Shown here piece after piece: positions 43,856 to 52,599 of a stretch of DNA of 64,000 bases. The stretch spans positions 1 to 64,000 of the forward strand of contig CALKHR010000191.1 in assembly GCA_937988885.1 (NCBI GenBank), given 5' to 3'. The notes under the pieces are model-generated. The model worked only from the letters and a program-made list of their open reading frames with translations, ran no database searches and was not told where the DNA came from. Position 1 is the first letter of the stretch. Every line of letters begins with the position of its first letter. This DNA comes from an uncultured Roseiflexaceae bacterium (GTDB lineage Bacteria; Chloroflexota; Chloroflexia; Chloroflexales; Roseiflexaceae). Position numbers and translations under genes: made by a program.

Positions 43856-45058
43856 TCAATGGTTGGCCCGCACGATTAACTCGGCCAAATCATCGATGGA
43901 GGTGAAGGAGTTGCGCTGCATCAGCCAACCGCGGGCCACCTCCAACGCCAAACGCTCGGCCTCGGCGCGCGTCTGCACATCTTCGATCGTCCAGAAGTCC
44001 TGCACGTGCGCCAAGCCGATGGTGCGGCGGAAGATCTCACACGCGCCGAAGCCCGCCGAATCCTGCAACAGCCGCCGCATATAGTTCGCTCGGAAGGTCG
44101 GCGAGGGCCATTCCGCATTGCCCTCCTGCTCCCAGAGCTGTACAAACGTCTCTTCGAACACCTGCCACGTCTCGCGGAACGATTCGACCAGCCAATCGCG
44201 GTAGGAGGCGCGGGCCGTCGAATCGGGCGCGTGGTACTCCTGCGCGGCGTAGCCGATCACCAAGTTCGCCAGGTACGAGCCGACATCGTGCCCGATCGGC
44301 CCGAAGAACGCGAACTCAGGATCGATCACTTTGGTCTCTTGTTGATTCAACAAGATCGAGCCGGTGTGCAGGTCGTTGTGGATCAGCGCCTGAGCATGCG
44401 TCATATACGCTTCCTTCAGCATAAAGACGGAGGAGCGCAGCTCGTCGTCGTTATGGATGCTCTCCACAATCGGATCGAGCGGCTTGCTCCAGCGGTTGCT
44501 CGGGTGATCCATGTACGGGTGCGTGAACACCAGATCTTCCTGCAGTTTGCGCATCTCCGGGTTCATATAGCGCGGCTGCAGTTCCTTCTTCTCCGCCGAA
44601 CTCAGGTAGAAATCCGAGGTGTAGAACAAGGTGCGGGCCATAAATGTGCCGATATGGCGGGCAACGAGAGGGTAGCGCTCTTGGCGCATCAGGCCCTCGC
44701 GCATCATCACGTGTTGGTTGAGATCTTCCACCACCAAAATATTGTTTTCGGCATCATAATGGTAGATTTTGGGGGTTTGATCCGGGCAGTAGCGCGCCTC
44801 AAGCGACAACAGCTCATATTCGACCTTTTGGCGGTCGACCGGCAACTGAAAATCAGGGTAGCGCCACGAGTGCGACAACGCCTGTTTCACCAACAACGAC
44901 TGCTTGATCGGTTCTGCCACGCTCGAAACACGGAAAATGAGGTTGATGTTACCTTCGGTGATCGCTGTGCTCTGTAACGGACCATCGCCAACTATCGCTG
45001 TTAGCGACTCGACGCTACGCACATAGTCGATAGCGCTCTGCTCTGATAGTGGTCTCAT
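43856..45058 (-). CDS. mtnK: S-methyl-5-thioribose kinase
   Basis: A 400-residue kinase of the methionine salvage pathway that phosphorylates 5-methylthioribose at C1 with ATP. Features: nucleotide loop ITEGNINLIFRV, LLVKQAL lysine, catalytic loop HNDLHTGSILLN (D229) and metal-binding D246 in VIDPEFAFFGP. Substrate-specific stretches HPYMDHPSNRW and WRYPDFQLPVDR are typical of MtnK. No mtnA or other salvage gene is nearby, so the pathway must be scattered or incomplete. Confidence 0.93.
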   Translation of the reverse strand: MRPLSEQSAIDYVRSVESLTAIVGDGPLQSTAITEGNINLIFRVSSVAEPIKQSLLVKQALSHSWRYPDFQLPVDRQKVEYELLSLEARYCPDQTPKIYHYDAENNILVVEDLNQHVMMREGLMRQERYPLVARHIGTFMARTLFYTSDFYLSSAEKKELQPRYMNPEMRKLQEDLVFTHPYMDHPSNRWSKPLDPIVESIHNDDELRSSVFMLKEAYMTHAQALIHNDLHTGSILLNQQETKVIDPEFAFFGPIGHDVGSYLANLVIGYAAQEYHAPDSTARASYRDWLVESFRETWQVFEETFVQLWEQEGNAEWPSPTFRANYMRRLLQDSAGFGACEIFRRTIGLAHVQDFWTIEDVQTRAEAERLALEVARGWLMQRNSFTSIDDLAELIVRANH

Positions 45059-45250
45059 AGTAACACCGCTTGTGGACTAATCGGCGAGATCGAGAGTTGG
45101 ATGTAATAGATGATTGCCGAAGCGCCGTGAGGATGCGATGGCCTAGTATACAGCACCCCGCTGCGGAATGCAATTGCCCGCCTCACCCAGCGGACGATAT
45201 GCTATACTGCCAACACCGACCGTTTGAACGTATAGCTCAAAGAAACTGCC

Positions 45251-45817
45251 ATGACACCTTCTCCAACTTCCGTTCAGCGACGCCCCGACAAGCGTTGGCT
45301 GACGTTGATTATCATCATTGTTATTGCCTTGGTTATAATTGGCGTGCGCCTTGGCCCGATGTTTAACATCGATAATTCGATCGAAGGCGTCCTCACCATC
45401 AGCGATCTCTCGCGCGAGCATCGCGAAGGCCCGATCTCCTACGAGCACATCCCGCCACTCGGCGGTCCGCACCACGCCGAGCCGCAGAACTGCGGCATCT
45501 ACGACCAACCGATCGCCAACGAGAACGCGGTCGCATCGCTCGAACGGGGCGCCGTGTGGATCGCCTACGACCCACAGCTTTCGCCGGGCGATGTCGAGCG
45601 ATTGCGCTTATTGGCGCGCGGCAAATCGCATGTGCTGATGGCACCGTACCCCGACCTGCCGCACCCCGTCGTGATGACTGCGTGGGGCGCGCAACTGCAA
45701 GCCAAAAGCGTGACAGATCCGCGTTTTGTGCGCTTCATCGGCATGTACGCCCAATCGAAAAACGCCCCCGAAGTTGGCCTGCCCTGTAGCGGCGGAGTCG
45801 GCACTCCCATCGAGTAA
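45251..45817 (+). CDS. DUF3105 membrane-anchored protein
   Basis: A 188-residue protein with one N-terminal membrane helix (LTLIIIIVIALVIIGV) and an extracytoplasmic DUF3105 domain: PPLGGPHHAEPQNCGIYDQP, then AVWIAYDPQLSP, MAPYPDLPHPVVMTAWG. The family is common in Actinobacteria and Chloroflexi and of unknown function; the conserved histidines and cysteine could bind metal. The ribosome site is weak. It is divergent from mtnK by about 190 bases. Confidence 0.85.
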   Translation: MTPSPTSVQRRPDKRWLTLIIIIVIALVIIGVRLGPMFNIDNSIEGVLTISDLSREHREGPISYEHIPPLGGPHHAEPQNCGIYDQPIANENAVASLERGAVWIAYDPQLSPGDVERLRLLARGKSHVLMAPYPDLPHPVVMTAWGAQLQAKSVTDPRFVRFIGMYAQSKNAPEVGLPCSGGVGTPIE

Positions 45818-45841
45818 CTCTCAATCTGGATACGACAACAT

Positions 45842-45878
45842 GGTGCCAAGGCGCTGCGCGTAACAGCGCCTCGGCACC
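45842..45878. terminator. Hairpin after DUF3105
   Basis: 15-bp stem GGTGCCAAGGCGCTG/CAGCGCCTCGGCACC with one mismatch. Inner GGCGCTG is shared with the MITE hairpin. Confidence 0.75.
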
Positions 45879-46031
45879 GAATGCTCGCACTAAATTATTG
45901 ACAATATAGATCAACTATATTAAGATTACCCTGTCACTCAGCCTGCATAGACGCACCTTGGTGAACGACAGCCACGATGGCTCTATAGCCGATTGAGGCC
46001 CAACCGACCAGCATCAGAGGAGATAGGGTAG

Positions 46032-46580
46032 ATGAGCACACTACGAGAATATCTGGTGCAGAAGCGCGATGCCCTGCTGGCGCGGCGCGAAGCCGCCAAG
46101 GCGAACGGCTCTGGCGCGAACATTCTGCGGGCAAAGACCACCGCCGAGGGGCGCAGCGGCGTGCGGCGCATTCGGATTCGCGAATTTCAAGTGATCAGCG
46201 ACAGCGGGCCAGATTTCGCTGGCTATAACCTTGGGCCAAGCTCACCCGAACTGCAACTCGGCGTCCTGAGCAGTTGTCTCACGCATATCTTCCTCATCAA
46301 AGCCGCCGAGCACCAAGTGCCGCTCGATTCGCTCGAAGTTGAAGTGACGGCGCAACAGCACCCTCGCGCTGGCCAACCCGGCTTCGAGGATGTGCCGATC
46401 TACCCGCACAACATCAACTACACCGTTCACATCAGTTCGCCCGCATCGGCGGAGGTGATCGCCGCCCTGCACCAAGAGGTGGAGCGCACCTGCCCGATCC
46501 TGAACCTGCTCGCCAACCCACAGCAGATCAGCGGGAAGATCAAACTCAACGCGCTGAACGAAGCGGCTGTCGCGGGCTAA
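46032..46580 (+). CDS. OsmC-family peroxidase-like protein
   Basis: A 182-residue OsmC/Ohr-fold protein with the two conserved cysteines in LSSCLTHIFLIKA and ERTCPILNLL. Family members reduce organic hydroperoxides; here the N-terminal 50 residues are longer than in typical Ohr, as in the YhfA-type branch. GAGGAG precedes the ATG. It is convergent with the M20 gene across a hairpin. Confidence 0.88.
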   Translation: MSTLREYLVQKRDALLARREAAKANGSGANILRAKTTAEGRSGVRRIRIREFQVISDSGPDFAGYNLGPSSPELQLGVLSSCLTHIFLIKAAEHQVPLDSLEVEVTAQQHPRAGQPGFEDVPIYPHNINYTVHISSPASAEVIAALHQEVERTCPILNLLANPQQISGKIKLNALNEAAVAG

Positions 46581-46597
46581 CCTTCGCATCTGAACGA

Positions 46598-46634
46598 GTG
46601 GATCGGTGATACCGTTCGCGGAACCCCGATCCAC
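46598..46634. terminator. Hairpin between convergent genes
   Basis: 9-bp stem GTGGATCGG/CCGATCCAC between the OsmC gene and the minus-strand M20 gene. Confidence 0.65.
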
Positions 46635-46655
46635 CGCTCTCCGCATCACAACAAG

Positions 46656-47810
46656 CTACAGCGCCGCCTCGGCCAACGCGACCCAGCACGCCGCGCCCCG
46701 CGTGAGAATGTCGTCGTTGAAGTCGTAGCGCGACGAGTGCAAGCCGCCCGAATCGCCATTACCTATCCAGAGGTACGCACCGGGTCGCACCTGCAGCATA
46801 CACGCGAAATCTTCCGAACCCATAATCGGCTTCAGATCGTTGCGCACATATTCGGTGCCGAACAAGTCCGACAACACATCGTAGGCGAATTTGGCCTCAT
46901 TGGGTGTGTTGATGGTAACCGGGAAGCCGTACTGATAATCCACCTCGATCTGCACGCCGTAACTCTCCGCCGTGCCCGCCGCGAAGCGTCGCAAACCCGC
47001 CTCCAGCATCGCCTGTGTCTCGGCTGTGTGGCTGCGCACCGTGCCCCGCAAGCGCACTGTGTTCGGGATGATATTCGACGCCACACCGCCATTGAACTGC
47101 GTCACCGAGATAACCCCCGTCTCAAGCGGGTTGAGCGAGCGGCTCACTAGCGACTGTACGCCCTGCACGAACGCGCAACCCGCCAGGATCGGGTCGGGCG
47201 TGGTATGCGGCATAGCGCCATGGCCGCCCCGCGCGGTCAGCGTGATCTCGAACACATCGCCAGCCGCCATCACCGGGCCTGGCATCACCGCGATCTGCCC
47301 CGCAGGCATGCCGGGGATGTTGTGCATGCCATAGACCTGATCGACGGGAAAGCGCTCGAACAGCCCTTCGTCGATCATACGCCGAGCGCCCGTGCCAATC
47401 TCCTCGGCGGGCTGAAAGATAAACACCACCGTACCATCGAACGAGCGCGTCTCGCTGAGGGGACGGGCCGCCATCAGCAGCATCGTCGTGTGACCGTCAT
47501 GCCCACAAGCGTGCATTTTGCCAGTAACCGTGGAGCGATACGGCAGTTCGTTCTGTTCGATGATGTTCAAGGCGTCGATATCGGCTCGGAAGCCAATGCT
47601 GCGCTGGCTGCTGCCGTTGCGCAACACACCCACCACACCAGTCTCAGCGAGGCCACGATGCACTTCTAGCCCGTAGGATTCCAGTTCCTGCGCGATGATG
47701 TCCGATGTTTGACGCTCCTCGTACGCTGTCTCGGGGATCGTGTGGAGACGTTGGCGTAACGCCTTGTAGGTAGCGTGGTGCGATTCCAACGAGCTAAGCA
47801 AGTGACTCAT
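46656..47810 (-). CDS. M20-family amidohydrolase (hippurate hydrolase/IAA-amino-acid hydrolase-like), copy A
   Basis: A 384-residue metal-dependent N-acyl-amino-acid amidohydrolase. Metal ligands C102 and H104 (ACGHDGHT), catalytic Glu pair 136-137 (PAEE), H163 (GMHNIPG) and a C-terminal His (GGLHSSRYDFND). It is a tandem paralogue of the gene at 48024: same length and mostly identical. At two positions it departs from the copy-B/family pattern (P117 for His, I138 for Gly), so copy A may be drifting or changing substrate. Ribosome site GGGAGG. Confidence 0.93.
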   Translation of the reverse strand: MSHLLSSLESHHATYKALRQRLHTIPETAYEERQTSDIIAQELESYGLEVHRGLAETGVVGVLRNGSSQRSIGFRADIDALNIIEQNELPYRSTVTGKMHACGHDGHTTMLLMAARPLSETRSFDGTVVFIFQPAEEIGTGARRMIDEGLFERFPVDQVYGMHNIPGMPAGQIAVMPGPVMAAGDVFEITLTARGGHGAMPHTTPDPILAGCAFVQGVQSLVSRSLNPLETGVISVTQFNGGVASNIIPNTVRLRGTVRSHTAETQAMLEAGLRRFAAGTAESYGVQIEVDYQYGFPVTINTPNEAKFAYDVLSDLFGTEYVRNDLKPIMGSEDFACMLQVRPGAYLWIGNGDSGGLHSSRYDFNDDILTRGAACWVALAEAAL

Positions 47811-47947
47811 TCCTCAATACCTCCCGGATAGAAACGGCTCGTGGCTCATCAGTGCGCGTCGAGAACGCCACCGAGTGCCACGATTGCATACGCAGATCAT
47901 ATGCGAAAACGAAAAGTTCCGTGCACGTCATTTTGAGCAACAAAATA

Positions 47948-47973
47948 TCGAGGCGCAGTGTGTAGCGCCTCGA
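47948..47973. terminator. Terminator of M20 copy B
   Basis: Stem TCGAGGCGC/GCGCCTCGA. The same stem, extended, is the hairpin of the MITE-like element. Confidence 0.7.
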
Positions 47974-48023
47974 CATCCAAAGGAGGTATGAGCGGAATAG
48001 CGAGCCGCCCGCAATCTCAACGA

Positions 48024-49178
48024 CTACAGCGCCGCCTCGGCCAACGCGACCCAGCACGCCGCGCCGTAGGGCAGAATAGCATCGTTGAAGTTGTAGCGTG
48101 GCGTGTGCAAGCCCGCCGTATCGCCGTTGCCGATCCAGATGTACGCACCGGGGCGCGCCTGCAGCATAAACGCGAAATCCTCCGAGCCCATAATTGGCCT
48201 CATATCGTTGCGCACCTGCTCGGAGCCGAACAGATCCGACAACACGTTGTAGGCGAACTTGGCCTCGTTGGGCGTGTTGATGGTGGCCGGATAGCCGCGC
48301 CGATAGTTCACATCGATCTGCACGCCGTAGCTCTCCGCCGTGCCCGCAGCAATGCGCCGAATCCCCGCCTCGATGGCCGCCTGCGTCTGCGGCATGAAGG
48401 TGCGCACCGTGCCCATCAGGCGCACCGAGTTCGGGATCACATTGGCTGCCTCGCCGCCTTGGAACACCGTGATCGAGACCACACCCGACTCCAGCGGATC
48501 GATCGAACGGCTCACCACCGATTGAACGCCCTGCACGAACGCGCTGCCCGCCAGGATCGGGTCGGGCGTGGTGTGCGGCATCGCAGCGTGGCCACCCCGC
48601 GCGCTGATCGTCAACTCCACCACATCGCCAGCCGCCATCATCGGGCCGGGCATCACCCCAAACTGCCCGACGGGCATGCCAGGAATGTTGTGCATGCCAT
48701 AGACTTGATCGACGGGAAAGCGCTCGAACAGCCCCTCGTCGATCATACGCTGAGCGCCCGCGCCACCCTCCTCGGCTGGCTGGAAGATAAACACCACCGT
48801 GCCATCGATCGAGCGCGTCTCGCTGAGATGACGGGCCGCCATCAGCAGCATCGCCGTGTGACCATCGTGCCCACAAGCGTGCATTTTGCCAGGAATCGTG
48901 GAGCGATACGGCAGATCGTTCAGTTCGGTAATGTTCAAGGCATCGATATCAGCGCGCAGGCCGATGCTGCGCTGGCTGCTGCCGTTGCGCAATACAGCCA
49001 CCACGCCAGTCCCAGCGAGGCCACGATGCACTTCCAGCCCGTAGGATTCCAATTCCCGCGCGATGATGTCCGATGTTTGGCGCTCCTCGTACGCTGTCTC
49101 GGGGATCGTGTGCAGGCGTTGGCGCAATGCCGTGTAAGTGGCGTGGTGCGGCTCCAACAAACCCAGTAGCTTTGTCAT
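48024..49178 (-). CDS. M20-family amidohydrolase, copy B
   Basis: A 384-residue amidohydrolase with C102, H104, E136-E137 and H163, and the family-standard AARHLSE and PAEEGGAGA motifs. It is tandem with copy A; the duplication also covers part of the upstream region (TTGCAT-CGC-GAT-ATA-GCGAAAA-like stretch at both 47880-47930 and 49270-49320). Probable substrates are N-acyl or N-aroyl amino acids. Own terminator at 47948, so the copies are transcribed separately. Confidence 0.94.
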   Translation of the reverse strand: MTKLLGLLEPHHATYTALRQRLHTIPETAYEERQTSDIIARELESYGLEVHRGLAGTGVVAVLRNGSSQRSIGLRADIDALNITELNDLPYRSTIPGKMHACGHDGHTAMLLMAARHLSETRSIDGTVVFIFQPAEEGGAGAQRMIDEGLFERFPVDQVYGMHNIPGMPVGQFGVMPGPMMAAGDVVELTISARGGHAAMPHTTPDPILAGSAFVQGVQSVVSRSIDPLESGVVSITVFQGGEAANVIPNSVRLMGTVRTFMPQTQAAIEAGIRRIAAGTAESYGVQIDVNYRRGYPATINTPNEAKFAYNVLSDLFGSEQVRNDMRPIMGSEDFAFMLQARPGAYIWIGNGDTAGLHTPRYNFNDAILPYGAACWVALAEAAL

Positions 49179-49470
49179 ATCTTGAACATCTCCCTGCCAT
49201 AGGCGGCTAGTAGTCGATCAATGCGAATGGAACATCACAGGCACGTCGGCGCATCATTCGCGCTGATCGCCAGTATTGCATGCGCTGATGATACGCGAAA
49301 ATCGAGATCCTTGTGCACGCCCGTGTCGAGCCTCAATACCTTTCTCGGTCGAAAGATTGAGGCTTTGCCCACGGAGCGATGCGAAGAATTCAGTATAATA
49401 CGCATTGGCAAGGCGAACATTTTTTCACATACAGTCAACGGTGACGATCGTACAGTGTGAGGAGACCGAC

Positions 49471-50289
49471 ATGGCGAACTGGCAATCTGGCGATGTTTCG
49501 ACAAACGGCATTCGCATGCACTACACCCGCACGGGTGGCGACAAACCGCCGTTTGTGTTGGCCCACGGTTTCTCCGACGATGGCTTGTGCTGGACACCCG
49601 TCGCTACGGCGCTGGAGCACGAGTATGATGTGATTATGCTCGATGCGCGCGGTCATGGGCTTAGCGAAGGTCCAGAGGAAGGGTACGGGCCTGTCGATCA
49701 GGCTGAGGATCTGGCTGGTGCGATCCGGGCGCTCGGGCTGGAACGGCCCGCCATCCTGGGGCACTCGATGGGTGCGCTCACTGCGCTGGTGCTCTCGGGC
49801 CTCTACCCCGACCTGCCGGGCAGCGTGCTGCTCGAAGATCCGCCGCCCGTCTGGAACGAGGCTCCGCCCACCAAGGATCAAATCAGCGAGAATACCAACC
49901 GTATGGTCGAGTGGATAACATCGCTGCGGACCAAAACCCGCGAGGAGTTGATCGAGCACCAACGCGCCCAAGAGCCGCATTGGTCGGATGCTGAACTTGG
50001 GCCCTGGGCCGATTCGAAGCTGCGCTTCAATTTCAACGCCACCACATTCCGCAGTTCCCGCACCTTCGATCAATCGATCATCAACAACATCACGGCTCCC
50101 ACGCTGCTGATCACCGCCGATCCTGAGCGCGGCGCGATCGTCACACCCCAAAAGACCGAAGAGTTGAAGGCGCTGATCCCGCACCTTCGCGTGGCGCATA
50201 TCCCCAATGCGGGCCACAACATCCGCCGCGATCAGTTCGATGCGTACCTTGAGGTGGTGCGCAACTTCCTCAAAGAGACCTATCGGTAA
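49471..50289 (+). CDS. Alpha/beta hydrolase
   Basis: A 272-residue alpha/beta hydrolase: oxyanion region LAHGFSDDGLCW, nucleophile elbow LGHSMGALT, acid in LLITADPERGAIV and His in NAGHNIRRDQF. This matches the canonical triad. Substrate unknown (esterase, lactonase or C-C hydrolase type). The ATG at 49471 follows GAGGAGA. A strong hairpin follows. Confidence 0.9.
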   Translation: MANWQSGDVSTNGIRMHYTRTGGDKPPFVLAHGFSDDGLCWTPVATALEHEYDVIMLDARGHGLSEGPEEGYGPVDQAEDLAGAIRALGLERPAILGHSMGALTALVLSGLYPDLPGSVLLEDPPPVWNEAPPTKDQISENTNRMVEWITSLRTKTREELIEHQRAQEPHWSDAELGPWADSKLRFNFNATTFRSSRTFDQSIINNITAPTLLITADPERGAIVTPQKTEELKALIPHLRVAHIPNAGHNIRRDQFDAYLEVVRNFLKETYR

Positions 50290-50301
50290 CGAGACAAGTG
50301 C

Positions 50302-50338
50302 AATGCCGATGGGCTGCGCGTTGAAGCCCATCGGCATT
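50302..50338. terminator. Strong hairpin after the hydrolase gene
   Basis: Perfect 14-bp stem AATGCCGATGGGCT/AGCCCATCGGCATT with a 9-base loop. Confidence 0.8.
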
Positions 50339-50431
50339 AATGGCAAGGTGACGTGGTGACTTGGTGAACAAGTCATACCAACTTTTTGGAGGCGGCAGTG
50401 CCGCCCCCTCGCATCGAACGACTGACAACGT

Positions 50432-52594
50432 TTACTGGCGCTTGGTTTGGTCAAACGACAGATACCGCTCGATCGGCACACTGATCGGCGTCAGGCGATA
50501 CCCCTGCACATACGGCTTCACCAACACGTAGCTCAGGCTGTGCGACAAGAAGATCGCCGCCGCATCCTCCACCAGCAACTGCTCGGCCTCCTGATACAGT
50601 GCCAGGCGCTTCTGCACATCGCCCTCGGTGCGGGCCTGCTCCACCAGCGCATCGACCTGCGGATTGCTGTAATGGCCCAAGTTCTGCTGGGCTTGGCTGT
50701 GGAACAGGGCATCGGCGAAGTTCTCGGGATCGGGATAATCGGCGCACCAGCCGTAGGTGAACAACTGGCCGTGATTGCCAGCGTGCAACTCATCGCTCCA
50801 CTTGTTCGGCTCCAAATTCTCGACCTGAATCGTCACGCCGAGATGCTCGCGCCACATATCGGCCAACGCCGAGACGCTATCGCCCAGGTCGTTGCCAAAC
50901 CCGCTCGATGTGAATACGATCGGCGGCAGCGCCTCCGCACTGCCATAGCGCGACTCGGCCAGGCGCTGGCGCGCTAGCTCGGGGTTGAAGTCCAAGCCCT
51001 TCAAATTGCTGTTGAAACCGGGCAACGGCGGCGGGAACAGCCCGTGCGCCGGGATACCAACGCCGCGCCGCACCACATCGATGTAGTGCTGCCGATCGAC
51101 CGCCAGCGCGAAGGCTTGACGCACCTTGGGGTCATCGAAGGGTGCCTGCGTCACATCGAACGAGATATACGAGGTGCACATATCCGCGCCCTCGATCAAC
51201 TCGCGGCTCAGCGGCTCCTTAGGGTCGCGCAGACGGGCCAGATCGTAGTAACTCACACCCGTGGTATCGATCTCATCAGTTTCGTAGAGCCGCAGGCCCA
51301 CGCCTTCGTACAACCGCACGATGATGTAGCGGATCGCTGGCGGCTCAAGGTAGAAATCGTCGTTGCGCTCGTAGATCTGCACCTTGAAGCTGTCCCAGCG
51401 AATCAACTTGTACGGGCCGGTGCCGTTCGGCGTGCGATACCACTCCGCGCCGGATTCCACATTCTCCCGATCCAACACCGCCGTCACGCCGTAGGTAAGC
51501 TTCATCAAAAAGTACGGCTTGGGCGCGTCGATCGTCACGCGCAACGTGTGATCATCCACCACCTCAAGGCCGCTCGCGTGATTGGCCTCGCCCGCGTGCA
51601 ACTCCGCCATGCCAACGATATCGCCGAGGTACGTCAGCACGATGTCGGAATCCGTATCGGGATGCGCGGCCCGCTCCCAGGAATAGACCACATCCTGCGC
51701 CGTGACGGGCTTGCCGTTGTGGAAGCGAGCATTGCGGCGCAGGTGAAAGGTGTAGACCGCCCCATCGTCGGAGACATCCCACGACTCGGCCAGATCGGGC
51801 ATCAGTTCAAGATCCGGCGTGAACGCCACCAAACCGCTGAACACCAGATCGAACCCGCCGCTGGTCGCGGGATCGTAGGCGCGCGGGTTCTGCGATTCGC
51901 CGCCGAGCCACACCAACGCCTGGTCGCGGGGGATGTCGTACAGCATCTGCGGGGCCAACTGCATGCTGTGGCTGATCATCCTCAGCGAATCGCGCTGATC
52001 ATCGAAGTCGCTCGGCTCGCCAAACGCCATCAGCGTGAACATCTGACCGCCCCGCGCGATCGAGGTCAACTGCACCTGCACCAACGAGCCATCGTTGCGC
52101 ATGGCGCGATACTCGCTCTGCCAGCCCACTCGGCCATCGTCGAGCGTGATCGCCTCGTCGCTGAGATACTCCACATCGGTGAGGCCGCTGGCGGAGGCAT
52201 CACGGATCTCCTTGGCGACATCCTCCAGCGAGCGGCTCGACGGCTTGCTGCCGTAGAACAGCACCGCCACCACCCGACGCCCAGGGCCGAGCAGCCAAGT
52301 CAACGTGTCGGAAGTCTCGCCGGCCTGCGTGGACCACCGACGGGGGTAAAACAGCGCAATACCGTGCTCTTTGTCCTCGAAGCGCCGCGCCCCCGATGGC
52401 GTCTCCATCGTCGGCGTCACCTCCGGCTCGGGGCTAGCATCCGCCACTACGGGCACACTGCTCGCCTCCGGCGCGATGACGGTGGGTGGCACGGCGGTGG
52501 GGTTCGACACGAGGTCAGTTGGGGCGCAGGCTGCCAGCATCACCAGCAACAGCAGAGCCACAAGCGCGCGATGAAAAGGGGTGTGTGTTTGCAT
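50432..52594 (-). CDS. Peptide-binding-type lipoprotein with N-terminal PsbP/MOG1-like domain
   Basis: A 720-residue lipoprotein: lipobox LLVMLAAC (Cys about 22), an N-terminal domain (about 60-220) resembling PsbP/DUF1795 folds (HGIALFYPRRWSTQ, QLTSIARGGQMFTLMAFG), then a family 5 extracellular solute-binding domain (about 245-720; FDLVFSGLVAFTPDLELMPD, LAESWDVSDDGAVYTFHLRR). The N-terminal fusion is unusual for OppA-type proteins. It lies 5 bases after the gluzincin gene in an operon. No permease or ATPase gene is present nearby, so it may use a distant transporter. Confidence 0.88.
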   Translation of the reverse strand: MQTHTPFHRALVALLLLVMLAACAPTDLVSNPTAVPPTVIAPEASSVPVVADASPEPEVTPTMETPSGARRFEDKEHGIALFYPRRWSTQAGETSDTLTWLLGPGRRVVAVLFYGSKPSSRSLEDVAKEIRDASASGLTDVEYLSDEAITLDDGRVGWQSEYRAMRNDGSLVQVQLTSIARGGQMFTLMAFGEPSDFDDQRDSLRMISHSMQLAPQMLYDIPRDQALVWLGGESQNPRAYDPATSGGFDLVFSGLVAFTPDLELMPDLAESWDVSDDGAVYTFHLRRNARFHNGKPVTAQDVVYSWERAAHPDTDSDIVLTYLGDIVGMAELHAGEANHASGLEVVDDHTLRVTIDAPKPYFLMKLTYGVTAVLDRENVESGAEWYRTPNGTGPYKLIRWDSFKVQIYERNDDFYLEPPAIRYIIVRLYEGVGLRLYETDEIDTTGVSYYDLARLRDPKEPLSRELIEGADMCTSYISFDVTQAPFDDPKVRQAFALAVDRQHYIDVVRRGVGIPAHGLFPPPLPGFNSNLKGLDFNPELARQRLAESRYGSAEALPPIVFTSSGFGNDLGDSVSALADMWREHLGVTIQVENLEPNKWSDELHAGNHGQLFTYGWCADYPDPENFADALFHSQAQQNLGHYSNPQVDALVEQARTEGDVQKRLALYQEAEQLLVEDAAAIFLSHSLSYVLVKPYVQGYRLTPISVPIERYLSFDQTKRQ

Positions 52595-52599
52595 CTGCT

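Noticed and set aside
44006..44977. Long open frame opposite mtnK
   Set aside because: Shadow of a GC-rich gene; Arg/Val/Leu-rich translation without any domain, and no ribosome site. mtnK motifs lie on the other strand.
47794..48876. 360-codon frame between and over the M20 copies
   Set aside because: Antiphase reading of copy B on the same strand; translation is Arg/Gly/Ala-rich with no motif.
47958..49169. 403-codon frame opposite M20 copy B
   Set aside because: Shadow of a confidently recognised amidohydrolase; no family likeness.
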